NCBI RefSeq assembly: GCF_000019185.1
Contig: NC_010334.1
Coordinates: forward strand, 3,410,001-3,474,000
Direction: 5' to 3'
DNA: 64,000 nucleotides
DNA from: Shewanella halifaxensis HAW-EB4
GTDB taxonomy: Bacteria; Pseudomonadota; Gammaproteobacteria; Enterobacterales; Shewanellaceae
In this document: positions 17,732 through 27,134 of the stretch, one piece after another
Layout: every line of letters starts with the position of its first letter
How positions within the stretch are numbered: position 1 is the stretch's first letter
The notes under the pieces: generated by a model
Told to the model about the DNA's origin: nothing
The model's input: only the letters and a program-made list of their open reading frames with translations
Databases searched by the model: none
Made by a program: the position numbers and the translations under genes

Positions 17732-18637
17732 TTACGCCACCGACTCAGTGGCAGTTTGCTGCTCTGTTTTTGCCATAAATTCTTTAATGTGACCAATCAC
17801 TTCATCACTGGCGTCTTCAAGAATATAGTGACCACAGTCGCTAAACTCATGCACCTTGGCATGGGGCATTCTTTGCTTCCACTCGGTCAAAAAGTGCTTA
17901 TCGAACACAAAGTCCTGCAGGCCCCAACAGATCACTGTGGGAATATCTTGGAATTTAGACAGGCTAGCAGCAATTTCTGAGACTAACTCGTAATTGCGAT
18001 CGCCCGGCTTTAACGGAATATCCTGCACAAAGCGCAGTGTCGAAATTCGGTTTGCCCAAGAGTTAAATGGTGCAACATAGGCTTCACGAATATCTTTGTG
18101 CATAGGCTTACGCTTCACGCCCACATAGGACGCCGCCGATGAAAAAGCGTTAAAGCCACGTACTAAGAATGTACCCAGCATGGTATTACGACAGATTGAT
18201 AACGCCCACGGGAATGGCTTACTCGCAGGAAGATGAAACGCACCAGTATTAAGGATAACTAAACGTTTAATACGCTCAGGGTAACGCGCCGCATAACCCA
18301 TGCCTATCATTCCGCCCCAGTCATGCACGACGAGAGTGATGTTCTGTTTCACATCTAAGTGTTCGAGCAAGGCTTCTAAATCATCGATACGGTTTTTAAG
18401 GGTGTAGTCATAACCGTTATCATCAGGTTTGTCTGACAAACCACAGCCGATATGATCAGGCACGATACACTGATGCTTATCGCTTAATGCGCTAATCAGA
18501 TTACGATAATAAAAAGACCAGCTAGGGTTACCGTGTACCATAACCACTGGCTCGCCTTGGCCTTCATTTACATACTGAAGCTTGTTACCGTTTCTATCTA
18601 AGTAGTTACGCTTAAAAGGGTGCAGAGTGTCTAGCAT
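17732..18637 (-). CDS. oleB: OleB: beta-lactone decarboxylase
   Basis: Alpha/beta-hydrolase of 301 residues, related to haloalkane dehalogenases. In the Ole pathway it decarboxylates the beta-lactone to a cis-olefin. The nucleophile is Asp106 in VVHDWGGM, and the oxyanion region is HGNPSWSFYYRN; the catalytic histidine is probably in SDCGHYILEDA near the end. Separate from oleA by 128 bp, it is the first gene of a tight oleB-oleC-oleD group, so it may be expressed from its own promoter in addition to read-through from oleA. Confidence 0.93.
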   Translation of the reverse strand: MLDTLHPFKRNYLDRNGNKLQYVNEGQGEPVVMVHGNPSWSFYYRNLISALSDKHQCIVPDHIGCGLSDKPDDNGYDYTLKNRIDDLEALLEHLDVKQNITLVVHDWGGMIGMGYAARYPERIKRLVILNTGAFHLPASKPFPWALSICRNTMLGTFLVRGFNAFSSAASYVGVKRKPMHKDIREAYVAPFNSWANRISTLRFVQDIPLKPGDRNYELVSEIAASLSKFQDIPTVICWGLQDFVFDKHFLTEWKQRMPHAKVHEFSDCGHYILEDASDEVIGHIKEFMAKTEQQTATESVA

Positions 18638-18689
18638 GATGTTTCCTATCTTTCTTATACTTGTCGGACGCTGTATTAGCTAAAGAGGT

Positions 18690-18709
18690 AGCCTGTAAAT
18701 TTACAGGCT
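18690..18709. promoter_or_regulatory. Perfect 20-bp palindrome in the oleA-oleB gap
   Basis: AGCCTGTAAATTTACAGGCT is a perfect inverted repeat without a loop. It lies 53 bp upstream of the oleB start codon. It could be a regulator binding site or, in RNA, a hairpin between oleA and oleB. No T-tract follows on the minus strand. Confidence 0.5.
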
Positions 18710-18736
18710 TTCTATTGACGCAAATGAGTTAACAAT

Positions 18737-18752
18737 TATGTGTTAACACATA
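18737..18752. promoter_or_regulatory. Perfect 16-bp palindrome downstream of oleA
   Basis: TATGTGTTAACACATA lies 15 bp beyond the oleA stop codon and 100 bp before oleB. Its symmetry and TGTGT..ACACA core suggest a dimeric transcription factor site. Confidence 0.45.
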
Positions 18753-18766
18753 CTTGTTAATAGGGT

Positions 18767-19816
18767 TTACCACTTAAGGCCCAACATCATGCAGTTCAAA
18801 CCACTGCCTATACCTAAAAAGCTTACCTGATCGCCGCTTTTCAAAAAGCCCTGATCATGTGCCATCGCCGCCGTAACAGGCAATGAAACTGTGCCCATGT
18901 TGCCGAGCAACTTATAGGTTGGAAATTCTTTCTCTTCAGGGATATTCAGTGCGCTTAATACATTACGACGATTCGATGCGCCCACCTGATGACAGATCAC
19001 CTTATCGACTTGCTCTACTAGCCAGTTACGCTGCTCTAAGAAGTGGCTCCACGTATGACGCGCAAGCTCCACACCTTCTTTAAGCAGAGCGACACCATTG
19101 GTACGCATAAACTCGCGGTACAGTTGTGGCCCCGCTTCTTCAAGGCCCCATTGACACAAGTCATAGTGCTGCGGCGCCGATAAATGGCTTGCACCAAGAA
19201 GTTGGTGCTGACGGTTACCTTTAAGATCTAAACTGCCGTCAGTCAACAGCACTGCCACTGCGCCAGAGCCACCAGTTAAGGTAGCCAAAGACTGGGCATA
19301 GTTTTGCATCGTTGGTTCAGCCAGCATCTTATCGATGGTGATGTCGACGATATGACGCGCCGATTCACAAGACACCACGAGGCCAGCTTTAATTTGTCCA
19401 AGCTCAATGCGGTTAGCGATATCTAAAATGCCAGATAACACCCCTAAACATGCGTTGCTGATATCGTAAATCGCCGTATCTTTAGATACGCCGAGTTCAG
19501 CTGCGATACGACATGCTGTAGCGGGTTCATGCTGATCGCGACACACACCGGTATAAACGACGGCGCCTAAATCACTGATCTGCACGCCTGTTTCATCGAT
19601 GGCTTTATTGGCAGCGGCTAACGCGCCATCAGATAAACGATGCCCTTTAGGCCACCAGCGTCTTTCATGGATCCCTGTTAAAGCAGCAAGCTGGCCCATC
19701 GGAATACGAAACTTTTGGTATAAAGGCGCTAACCGAGATTCTAGTTCCGAAGTCGACACAACTTCAGGCGCTAGCTCGTAGGCCATACTATTAATAAAAA
19801 CGCGGGAATATTTCAT
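18767..19816 (-). CDS. oleA: OleA: acyl-CoA head-to-head condensing enzyme
   Basis: Thiolase-superfamily enzyme of 349 residues, related to beta-ketoacyl-ACP synthase III. OleA joins two fatty acyl-CoA molecules head to head to give a 2-alkyl-3-oxo acid, the first step to long-chain olefins. The catalytic cysteine is Cys123 in ISNACLGVLSG; a glutamate is in HEPATAC, and the C-terminal GIGSGLNCMM loop is typical. In Shewanella the product is a polyunsaturated C31 hydrocarbon thought to aid growth in the cold. It is the promoter-proximal ole gene; an AT-rich gap of 259 bp lies upstream. Confidence 0.95.
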   Translation of the reverse strand: MKYSRVFINSMAYELAPEVVSTSELESRLAPLYQKFRIPMGQLAALTGIHERRWWPKGHRLSDGALAAANKAIDETGVQISDLGAVVYTGVCRDQHEPATACRIAAELGVSKDTAIYDISNACLGVLSGILDIANRIELGQIKAGLVVSCESARHIVDITIDKMLAEPTMQNYAQSLATLTGGSGAVAVLLTDGSLDLKGNRQHQLLGASHLSAPQHYDLCQWGLEEAGPQLYREFMRTNGVALLKEGVELARHTWSHFLEQRNWLVEQVDKVICHQVGASNRRNVLSALNIPEEKEFPTYKLLGNMGTVSLPVTAAMAHDQGFLKSGDQVSFLGIGSGLNCMMLGLKW

Positions 19817-19922
19817 GAAACTGCTTTTAGTCGCTCACAAGATTGGCAGATTTACAGCCAATCGAGATAATTATTTATTATTAACCAGCCATTTGAGCAA
19901 GAAAAAGCCGATGATTCAATAA

Positions 19923-19948
19923 AAAACCTCATTGCTGAGAGGTTTTAA
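19923..19948 (-). terminator. Intrinsic terminator downstream of the 20-kb methyltransferase
   Basis: An 8-bp stem (AAAACCTC / GAGGTTTT) with an 8-nt loop. On the minus strand it ends in GAGGTTTTTT, so it stops transcripts coming from the methyltransferase before oleA. Confidence 0.7.
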
Positions 19949-20075
19949 TCCAATCTATCGCTTGCTTAACTTAGAAAATGGCCTCATTTTCGCGCGAATT
20001 CAATCACAGCCAACTTAATTACAACTTAATAAACAATTTGTTACGACAATATTAAATTAAGCTGTGCTGATTTCT

Positions 20076-21404
20076 CTATTTAAATGCGTGAATTAGCGCA
20101 TTTCGCGGCGTAACACTGTTTGGACAAAATTCACTCAATGAAACTCGATAGCCCTGCTCTTCAAGAAAGCACACTCTATCGAGTAAAAGCCATTGTTCGA
20201 GTAACGCTCGAAACAGGTGCGCCACGAGATCGATACGTCGAGTTAAACGCTGACGCTGTTCTCCGATAATTTGATATTCCAGCCAATCAATATCGGCAGG
20301 TAAAACCAGCCCTTTCGCGTCTGCCGCCCAACGACAAAACACCGCAAACTCGTCATTTAACTGGCTCAGTCTGATTGCGGGTACAGGCAGATACTCATCA
20401 AGACCACGCACCTTACGTTGCAACGCATCAAAACCGAGTCGCCAAGCCATCTCCTGCAACCTGTAACCCTTATGCTTATCGTTAGCGATAACACTTTGCT
20501 GCAAGGGTAACTGCAAGTCTGCACGGCTTAACTTAAGCTCACTCGCCTTAGTCACCATTGAAAGCGCTTCATACAGCTTCGCTTGGATGAGGTGGTAGCA
20601 ACAGGGTGAAATCACCAACTGTTTGGTACCTGCATTACTGGCATGCTTTAGCAAAGTAACGTGCAGGTCGCCGCAGGCATGTAGCGCCACCGCGAGCTGT
20701 TCTGTATGTAACTGCTCACTCTGCCCGGCAAAAGCATCGGCGCAGATAAAGGTTTGCGGTAGCTTCCACTTAGCTGCAAACAACTCGCCAGCATCACATA
20801 AGCTTTGTTGCCACTCAAGACTCACCACCTCACGTTGATGCGCTTTGGCAATCAGGCGGCCTAAATGCCCCTTACCTGCGCACCACTCCAGTACTGGAGT
20901 ACTATCACGAGGTAGTATGGCAACAAACGCATTTATCTGTTGCCACTTACGCCCTTTTATATGGGCACAAAAATGGGGCTCATCTGCATCATCAAGTAAT
21001 TGGGCTTGTTCAGCGCTTGGAGTAAGCTGTTCATCGACCAACTTTTCCTCTCTACCAATCGCCTCTCGACCAATTGCCGATTGAGAAAATAGCTCAAGCT
21101 GCCATTGTAAACCTTGCGCATGTAGATCTGCCACCAACGCAGGTAACAATGTCTCGTTAAGTCTTTGCTGACATGCATCAATAGCTTCAAGTGAGTCATC
21201 ACTTAGCTGCCAAACCGCTTTAGCTAGACTTGGAAAGGTATCACTCCAAGGCAGTTGCTCACATTCAAAAGAGCGGCTACGCCATAGTTGCTGACTCTGA
21301 GTTAACAGTGCGTCTATCTGCTTTAGTTTCTGCGCGGAACTAGCGCTATAGTGGCTAAAACAACAGTTACTAGAGTTTGCGCTTTGATTTGAAGGTAGAG
21401 TCAT
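20076..21404 (-). CDS. SAM-dependent methyltransferase (Methyltransf_32-like)
   Basis: Cytoplasmic protein of 442 residues. The SAM-binding motif is VLEWCAGKGHLGRL, followed by EVVSLEWQ as the acidic post-motif, then VALHACGDLHVTLL and VISPCCYHLI. This combination, in particular HACGDL with a downstream SPCCYH, is characteristic of the PF13679-type methyltransferases, some of which act on RNA or protein. The target is unknown. About 150 residues on each side of the domain are not recognised. It is transcribed singly, with terminators before and after. Confidence 0.75.
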   Translation of the reverse strand: MTLPSNQSANSSNCCFSHYSASSAQKLKQIDALLTQSQQLWRSRSFECEQLPWSDTFPSLAKAVWQLSDDSLEAIDACQQRLNETLLPALVADLHAQGLQWQLELFSQSAIGREAIGREEKLVDEQLTPSAEQAQLLDDADEPHFCAHIKGRKWQQINAFVAILPRDSTPVLEWCAGKGHLGRLIAKAHQREVVSLEWQQSLCDAGELFAAKWKLPQTFICADAFAGQSEQLHTEQLAVALHACGDLHVTLLKHASNAGTKQLVISPCCYHLIQAKLYEALSMVTKASELKLSRADLQLPLQQSVIANDKHKGYRLQEMAWRLGFDALQRKVRGLDEYLPVPAIRLSQLNDEFAVFCRWAADAKGLVLPADIDWLEYQIIGEQRQRLTRRIDLVAHLFRALLEQWLLLDRVCFLEEQGYRVSLSEFCPNSVTPRNALIHAFK

Positions 21405-21441
21405 CTTTTAGTCATTTACGGGTTGCTATAAGCCAAGAAAA

Positions 21442-21466
21442 ACGAGCACCTAAATTAGGTGCTCGT
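21442..21466 (-). terminator. Intrinsic terminator after the membrane lipoprotein gene
   Basis: An 11-bp perfect stem (ACGAGCACCTA) with a 3-nt loop, followed on the minus strand by TTTTTC. It lies 30 nt past the stop codon of the gene at 21496-22674. Confidence 0.85.
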
Positions 21467-21495
21467 CAGTTTAACATGTCACAGGCTAAATCGGA

Positions 21496-22674
21496 TTAGG
21501 CTTTTTGGTCGATCTGTTTTTTTGAGCCATTAAGCTTTTTAATTTGCATGCGCTTACCTAACCAAACCCCCAAGCCTAACGGCGCAAAGAACACCACAAG
21601 TAGGAAGAGCACGAAGTACAAAATCAAGCTCTTAAGGGTTTTAGTCAACTCTTGAAAAACCACCTCGACGGCATTTTGAGAAATCTGTTCTAAATCAACA
21701 GCTGCCGCGGCACGCTCACGAGCAACCATCGCTTCTAAAGCGATACGCTCATTTTTCACCATCAGCTCTAACGCCTGACGCTCAACCGATAACTGCTTTA
21801 GCTTATCATCAGTACTAGCACTAAGCTGATCTAATAGCGGCGTTAGCTCTGTACGCATATCAACAGCTAAACTTTGCATCATTTCAGGGCTTTGGGCCAT
21901 TAACTGCTGAAACTTAGCTGAGGTATCGCTAATGCTGGTTAGCGTGCGCTGAATTTCATCGGCATTAATGTTTGAATGTAGGGCATAAAGCTCGGCTTTC
22001 CAGCCTAAGATTTTTGGCATCTGCTCTGCGATCATTGCCATACGATCAGAGATATCACTCATCACCTCTGGCACGGTACCAAAAGTAGTCACGGCATCAA
22101 ATTCACTTATTTTATGGAATTCAAGCCAGTCAGTAAATGCAGATTGACGTGTAAATGACATATCTTTAATCGGATATCTAGCGACATACTGCTTTACGAA
22201 TGCTTGGTTCTTTTTAAAGTCACTGGCTGCAAAATTCTTAATCGTGCGCTCAAACTGATTTCTCAAATTATTGCTGACATCAATCGCAGCCTGTTGTTGC
22301 TCACCAAATACATTCTTGCCAGCACCCGATTCAAAAAACTGTGCCATCTGCTCGGTAAACACCCAAGTATCGACCATCGCCGCCGTTGGCGAGGCTTGGA
22401 AAATTGTGTGTTGCAGGTTTTGCTCGGCATTAATCTTCCACATTAAGCTATTAGACTTAATTGGAATACTATCGGTATTACGCTCGATAAGATTGGCTGC
22501 ACTTTCCACCTGGCTATAAAAAACTGTACTAAAGTCGCGGCTAAAAACACGCATGTTAAGTTGTTCTTTTGGTAGCGGCTCGATGCCACTTTCCAATTTA
22601 ATTTCTAACAGTGAACACGCGCTGGTCAGCACTGCGACTACAGCTATCATACAAAAGCGAAACATCGCTTTCAT
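21496..22674 (-). CDS. Lipoprotein with coiled coil and C-terminal membrane anchor
   Basis: Predicted envelope protein of 392 residues. The longest frame begins at 22755, but GGAGGA sits 3 nt before the ATG at 22674, giving MKAMFRFCMIAVVAVLTSAC, a lipoprotein signal with Cys20. The middle is helical, with a predicted coiled coil around residues 290-340 (VERQALELMVKNERIALEAM). Near the C-terminus is a hydrophobic segment (LILYFVLFLLVVFFAPLGLGVWLG) with a basic tail. The topology recalls proteins annotated as chemotaxis/methyl-accepting-like, but no HAMP or signalling domain is seen. Function unknown. Confidence 0.6.
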   Translation of the reverse strand: MKAMFRFCMIAVVAVLTSACSLLEIKLESGIEPLPKEQLNMRVFSRDFSTVFYSQVESAANLIERNTDSIPIKSNSLMWKINAEQNLQHTIFQASPTAAMVDTWVFTEQMAQFFESGAGKNVFGEQQQAAIDVSNNLRNQFERTIKNFAASDFKKNQAFVKQYVARYPIKDMSFTRQSAFTDWLEFHKISEFDAVTTFGTVPEVMSDISDRMAMIAEQMPKILGWKAELYALHSNINADEIQRTLTSISDTSAKFQQLMAQSPEMMQSLAVDMRTELTPLLDQLSASTDDKLKQLSVERQALELMVKNERIALEAMVARERAAAAVDLEQISQNAVEVVFQELTKTLKSLILYFVLFLLVVFFAPLGLGVWLGKRMQIKKLNGSKKQIDQKA

Positions 22675-22843
22675 AACTCCTCCAGAAAACATACAATTCA
22701 TTGAATATTTGGATAAAAAATATCGATACATAATTTTAGCACCAGATTTAAACAATACCTATAGCCATATCAACTATGGTTCATTAGTAAGAGTTATGAG
22801 TCCGTTTTATTGGTGCAATTGTCTAAAACTATATTCGGCAATC

Positions 22844-22878
22844 CTTGTAAGTCCCCCTGTATATCTCCCTCTTACAAG
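22844..22878. other. Inverted repeat in the 22.7-23.0 kb intergenic region
   Basis: CTTGTAAG at 22844-22851 and CTTACAAG at 22871-22878 flank a pyrimidine-rich 19-nt loop. The surrounding 380 bp between divergent genes contains no other convincing feature; the promoters of both should be there. Confidence 0.35.
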
Positions 22879-23054
22879 TATAGCTCCTACCCTTTCACTG
22901 AAACCTTGTCTGAAATCGAGTCCGAAACCTAGCATTAACATCCGTTATAAAGTTTAAGCCTGAAACAGCGCGTCATAATGGTATTGCTTGTAAGACAATT
23001 CTAGCTAACTTAAAATCTGCCGCAAATTAGCACGTTAATTACGGTACCAATCTT

Positions 23055-23297
23055 ATGATGCAATCACCTTGTGTAGCCAAATGCGGCCTAAATGATGAAG
23101 ATTACTGTATGGGCTGCTACCGTCATATCGATGAAATCGTTGCTTGGAGTCAAGCAAGTGATGAGCAAAAAACACAAATTTGGCTAAAGCTTGCTGAGCG
23201 AAAAACACAGATGCAAGCTGGAGAAAACAGCACAGTCTTAAGTCGTGAGAAATGGTTAGAAGCAGAGCAAAGATTAAAGCAAGTAGAGACTGACTAA
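23055..23297 (+). CDS. DUF1289 family protein
   Basis: Protein of 80 residues with the four-cysteine pattern SPCVAKCGLND..YCMGCYRHIDEIVAWS that defines DUF1289. The cysteines look like a small metal site, and the GCYR motif with a nearby tryptophan is invariant in the family. Two ATGs in tandem (23055, 23058) are possible starts; no strong Shine-Dalgarno is visible. Function is unknown. A bidirectional terminator separates it from the convergent yajD gene. Confidence 0.85.
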   Translation: MMQSPCVAKCGLNDEDYCMGCYRHIDEIVAWSQASDEQKTQIWLKLAERKTQMQAGENSTVLSREKWLEAEQRLKQVETD

Positions 23298-23345
23298 CCG
23301 TTAAGAAGAGTTCACGTCCTGATAAAAACGGCTTGAGCTGAAAAC

Positions 23346-23372
23346 AAAAAAGCCGCTATTCGCGGCTTTTTT
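23346..23372. terminator. Bidirectional intrinsic terminator
   Basis: GCCGC/GCGGC stem extended by A6 and T6, with loop TATTC. It lies between the convergent DUF1289 and YajD genes. Confidence 0.9.
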
Positions 23373-23403
23373 ACAATTATGTTTGTATAAGTTAATTGCG
23401 GTG

Positions 23404-23766
23404 CTACTTCTTCAGCATGCTCTTTAAATCCGCAAACGGATTATAAGTCGCCGCTTCAACTTTAGTCTCAGTGGTTGAGCCATACTGGATCAACTCTTCA
23501 AACTTTGAGTGCTCATTATCATGACAATAGAGACATAACAGCTCCCAGTTAGAGCCATCAGATGGGTTATTATCGTGATTATGATCACGATGGTGGACCG
23601 TCAACTCTCTTAGGTTGGCATTGTTAAATTCGCGAGTACAGCGGCCACAGACCCAAGGGTAAAGCTTAAGCGCCTGTTCACGATAACCAACTTCACGCTT
23701 GGCTTTATATTCTCTCGCCTCAGCTAATACTCTATCTAACTTACTTTGCCCTTGATTGGTCGACAT
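23404..23766 (-). CDS. yajD: YajD-like HNH nuclease
   Basis: Protein of 120 residues. The HNH fold is clear: VCGRCTREF (first zinc-knuckle pair), LTVHHRDHNHDNNP (the catalytic histidines) and NWELLCLYCHDNEH (second cysteine pair and final histidine). This order and length match E. coli YajD, a presumed metal-dependent endonuclease of unknown role. The longest frame starts at 23778; the ATG at 23766 (MSTNQGQSK) has the better-spaced GAGAAAG and is preferred. An inverted repeat (23791-23818) lies upstream. Confidence 0.85.
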   Translation of the reverse strand: MSTNQGQSKLDRVLAEAREYKAKREVGYREQALKLYPWVCGRCTREFNNANLRELTVHHRDHNHDNNPSDGSNWELLCLYCHDNEHSKFEELIQYGSTTETKVEAATYNPFADLKSMLKK

Positions 23767-23790
23767 GCTCTTTCTCATTAAAGTTTGTTA

Positions 23791-23818
23791 CTAGACTCAA
23801 TTGTACCATTGAGTCTAG
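23791..23818. other. 10-bp stem-loop between BCCT gene and yajD
   Basis: CTAGACTCAA and its complement flank an 8-nt loop. It lies 29 nt downstream of the BCCT transporter stop and upstream of yajD. It has no T-tract, so it is either a factor-dependent terminator or an RNA 3'-end stabiliser. Confidence 0.4.
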
Positions 23819-23846
23819 GTAGATTTCACCGCAAAGTTTACCTTGA

Positions 23847-25823
23847 TTAGTTAGCTTCGCTACCTAAATATTCAGAACTTGAAAGATGTAGGTAATGCAG
23901 ATACTTTTCGTATTGCGTAACTACGTCCGCTAGGATCTGATCTTGAGTGAAGCCCATCACGTCGTAATGCTGACCACCGTGCTCTAGGAACACTTCCACA
24001 CGGTAGTATTCGGTATCACCATCAGCCACTTCACTTTCAAGCGGGTTAGTAATACTAAATCCGCGGGTACGCAGACCATAAACGAAATCATTATGATCTT
24101 CACTTGGCACCACAAAGCGTACACGGTTATCAAAGTTTAAGATCTCTGCCGAAATTGAGCGGCTTAAGAAGCTTTCACACACTTTAGACAATGCAGGCTG
24201 AGCCACCTTATCGAGGAAGTCCTGTGCTTCTTGCTGACTTGGATGAGATAGCAACACATCGATATGTGACTCCCAACTCACGTTGGTCTTAGTGAACTGC
24301 ACACTGGTATTGTGAGACTGAACACTGTTGATCTTCAACCAATCATCTTTTAATGCTTTGTATAGACCAAAACACATCAAAAGCATAACGATTAAGAACG
24401 GCAATGCGCTAGCAATCGCGGCTGTTTGAAGCGCTTGTAGACCACCGGCCAACAACAATACTGACGCAACAACACCTTGCATTAAAGCCCAAAAAATACG
24501 CTGCCAAACAGGTGCGTTATGATCGCCACCAGAGGTAAGGTTATCGATAACCAATGAACCTGAGTCTGATGATGTCACGAAGAAGGTGACAACGAGACAA
24601 AGTGCAATCGTCGACAGCAAGGTTGAAAATGGCAGATGCTCAAAGAACACGAATAGGGCAACCGATACATCAGATGATACCGCATCAGACAGGTAGGTTC
24701 CGCCATTTGCAATCACATCAATGGCGCTGTTACCAAAGCCTGTCATCCAGAGGAAGGTCAATGCAGATGGTACAAACAATACACCCACTAAGAATTCACG
24801 AATGGTACGACCACGAGAAACGCGGGCAATAAAGGTACCGACGAATGGAGACCATGAAATCCACCAGCCCCAATAAAGTAGAGTCCAACCACCAATCCAG
24901 TCGTTCTTTTGCTCATAAGCGTAAAGGTTAAACGTCTTACCGACGATATCACTTAAATAGGCGCCAGTGTTTTGCACGAATGCTTGTAGTAATTCAACCG
25001 TTGGGCCAAATACAAGCACAAACAATAGCAGCAATACCGCTAAGAATAGATTTAACTCACTTAAGCGTTTAACACCTTTGTCTAATCCTGAGAACACCGA
25101 CACTGTCGCAATAAGACAGACACCAATAATCAAACCAACTTGTACCGTCGTGTTCACAGGTACATCTAATAGATAGTTAAGGCCAGAGTTAAGCTGTAGT
25201 ACACCAAAACCCAGTGATGTCGCCACACCGAACATGGTACCGAGTACCGCAAATGTATCGACAGCATGGCCAATTGGGCCATAAATTTTGTCACCAATTA
25301 ACGGGTACAAGGCACTTCTTGGTAGTAAGGGGAGCTTATGACGGTATGAGAAATACGCCAAGCTTAATGCCACTACCGCATAGATAGCCCAAGCATGGAT
25401 CCCCCAGTGGAAGAAAGTGATCTTCATGGCATCTTTTGCAGCTTGAATTGTCAATGGATCCGCATCTGGCGGAGCCATGTAGTGCATCACGGGCTCTGCG
25501 ACACCGAAGAACATCAAGCCGATCCCCATACCCGCTGAGAACAACATTGCGATCCAGCTCTTATAAGTATAATCAGGCTCTGCATGATCTGGGCCTAGCT
25601 TGATGTCGCCGAAACGACTCACCATCACGAAGATGATAAAAATAAGAAAGATTGCAACGCCTAGGATATAAAGCCAACCGGCTTTAAGCTCAAACCAGGA
25701 TTGAGCCGTTTTGAAGATATCTTGTGATTGAGTGGGCCAAACAGCACAAACAACCACCATTAATGTAATCAAAATGACTGAAGAGAAAAAAACAGGTGGA
25801 TTAATACTCGATTTTATCGACAT
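23847..25823 (-). CDS. BCCT-family transporter (BetT-like)
   Basis: Inner membrane symporter of about 658 residues from the betaine/choline/carnitine family, which uses Na+ or H+ to take up quaternary ammonium compounds. About twelve hydrophobic segments are visible, with the family signature GWTLLYWGWWISWSPFVG in the middle and MGIGLMFFGVAEP early. A cytoplasmic C-terminal domain of about 150 residues, ending LHYLHLSSSEYLGSEAN, is as in BetT, so choline is the best guess; glycine betaine or DMSP are alternatives. The ATG at 25823 is preferred over 25850. Transcribed singly. Confidence 0.85.
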   Translation of the reverse strand: MSIKSSINPPVFFSSVILITLMVVVCAVWPTQSQDIFKTAQSWFELKAGWLYILGVAIFLIFIIFVMVSRFGDIKLGPDHAEPDYTYKSWIAMLFSAGMGIGLMFFGVAEPVMHYMAPPDADPLTIQAAKDAMKITFFHWGIHAWAIYAVVALSLAYFSYRHKLPLLPRSALYPLIGDKIYGPIGHAVDTFAVLGTMFGVATSLGFGVLQLNSGLNYLLDVPVNTTVQVGLIIGVCLIATVSVFSGLDKGVKRLSELNLFLAVLLLLFVLVFGPTVELLQAFVQNTGAYLSDIVGKTFNLYAYEQKNDWIGGWTLLYWGWWISWSPFVGTFIARVSRGRTIREFLVGVLFVPSALTFLWMTGFGNSAIDVIANGGTYLSDAVSSDVSVALFVFFEHLPFSTLLSTIALCLVVTFFVTSSDSGSLVIDNLTSGGDHNAPVWQRIFWALMQGVVASVLLLAGGLQALQTAAIASALPFLIVMLLMCFGLYKALKDDWLKINSVQSHNTSVQFTKTNVSWESHIDVLLSHPSQQEAQDFLDKVAQPALSKVCESFLSRSISAEILNFDNRVRFVVPSEDHNDFVYGLRTRGFSITNPLESEVADGDTEYYRVEVFLEHGGQHYDVMGFTQDQILADVVTQYEKYLHYLHLSSSEYLGSEAN

Positions 25824-25850
25824 ATAGTTACCGCGGTTGATGAAGTACAC

Positions 25851-26402
25851 GCAAAAATTCTAGCCTTGCGCGACAAGGCCGCCAGAGATTGATGCGTATT
25901 AACTAATATAAGAATACACTGGCGGAGTTATTTTTTTGTAGTTAAACCCGTAAGTAATACTCAGCTTTAGCATGTTTTCAAAATCTCAAGACTTATCTAA
26001 TATATGAAATATAGATGAGACTTTTGATTAATTAACATCTTATGCCTATTCGGATAAAAAGTGCTTGCAAAATAGTCGCTAGAATAAACTACAGAAATAA
26101 GCACTTACTTACTTTGAAAGGCATAACAAATCACATTGAATAGCCCAAACTAGAAATGCCTATCCTCGGCAATATTCAGCTATTAAATGGAATTTGACTC
26201 ACAGGGTCCAACAACACAAAATTCACTTACACTATACATTATTTCCCGAGCAGACGTTTTCGTCTATAGCCCAGAAACAAAAAAGCAGCTTTTCGCTGCT
26301 TTTTTGTTTAATCAAACTCAACATTAATCGAAAAATGTGAGCTCAATCTCACCGTCATTTATTAACATTTAAGTTAAATCAAAATACAATTGCTCATAGA
26401 CG
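25851..26402. other. Gene-free region between BCCT transporter and phoU
   Basis: About 550 bp without a convincing frame. It should contain the BCCT promoter, and it holds a terminator at 26279-26307 and a small hairpin (AGACG-TTTT-CGTCT) just before it. Confidence 0.5.
26279..26307. terminator. Intrinsic terminator after phoU
   Basis: GCAGC/GCTGC stem extended by an A6/T6 pair with loop TTTTC, about 96 nt past the phoU stop codon. The symmetry allows use in both directions. Confidence 0.8.
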
Positions 26403-27113
26403 TTAAAATTTCAGGTCTTTTTCCATCTCTTCATAAGAGATATGGCGCACATCTTTACCTTTCACATAGTAAATAATGTACTCACAAATGTTCTGACAGC
26501 GATCGCCTACCCGCTCTACAGCGCGCGCAGCCCAAAGCACATCTAATACTTCAGGGATAGAACGCGGATCGGCCATCATATAGGTCATTAGTTGACGAAT
26601 AATCCCTTCGTATTCTTTATCTAGTTTAGTGTCTTCTTTGTGTAGCTCAAATGCAGCATCGGCGTCCATACGTGCCAGAGCATCGAGCGTTGAATGCAAG
26701 GTGCGTGTGGCATGACGCCCCATATTTTCGATGCTTACCAGCAGTGGCTGTTGGTTTTTAGAGCGCTTATCCATTGCCGCTTTTGCAATCTTTACGCAAG
26801 CATCACCGATACGTTCAAGATCGGTAATCGTCTTTGATATTGCTAGCACAAGACGTAAATCGCTCGCCGCAGGCTGACGCTTAGCGATAATGCGAGCACA
26901 TTCTTCGTCAATGGCCACTTCCATGCCATTGACTTTATGATCGCCCTCTATCACCTTTTGCGCCAATTCAGCATCGAGCGCACCTAGCGCATCGAGTGAC
27001 TGCTCAAGCTGACGTTCAACCAAGCCGCCCATCGCCAAAACACGATTGCGGATATCATCCAGCTCAGCATTAAACTGACCAGAGATATGTTTGTTTAAAT
27101 TCATGTTTTCCAT
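26403..27113 (-). CDS. phoU: PhoU: phosphate signalling modulator
   Basis: Cytoplasmic helical-bundle protein of 236 residues. It links the Pst transporter to the PhoR kinase and represses the Pho response when phosphate is plentiful. The two PhoU repeats are visible by the DLERIGDACVKIAKAA and RAVERVGDRCQNICEYI motifs (metal-binding E/D-x-I-G-D region). AGGAAAG lies 7 nt before the ATG at 27113. It is the last gene of the pstC-pstA-pstB-phoU operon, 21 nt after pstB. Confidence 0.95.
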   Translation of the reverse strand: MENMNLNKHISGQFNAELDDIRNRVLAMGGLVERQLEQSLDALGALDAELAQKVIEGDHKVNGMEVAIDEECARIIAKRQPAASDLRLVLAISKTITDLERIGDACVKIAKAAMDKRSKNQQPLLVSIENMGRHATRTLHSTLDALARMDADAAFELHKEDTKLDKEYEGIIRQLMTYMMADPRSIPEVLDVLWAARAVERVGDRCQNICEYIIYYVKGKDVRHISYEEMEKDLKF

Positions 27114-27134
27114 TGCAATACTTTCCTATCTCTA

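Noticed and set aside
22553..22957. 134-residue plus-strand frame across the lipoprotein start and intergenic region
   Set aside because: Overlaps a well-supported lipoprotein gene on the other strand and lacks motifs or a Shine-Dalgarno.
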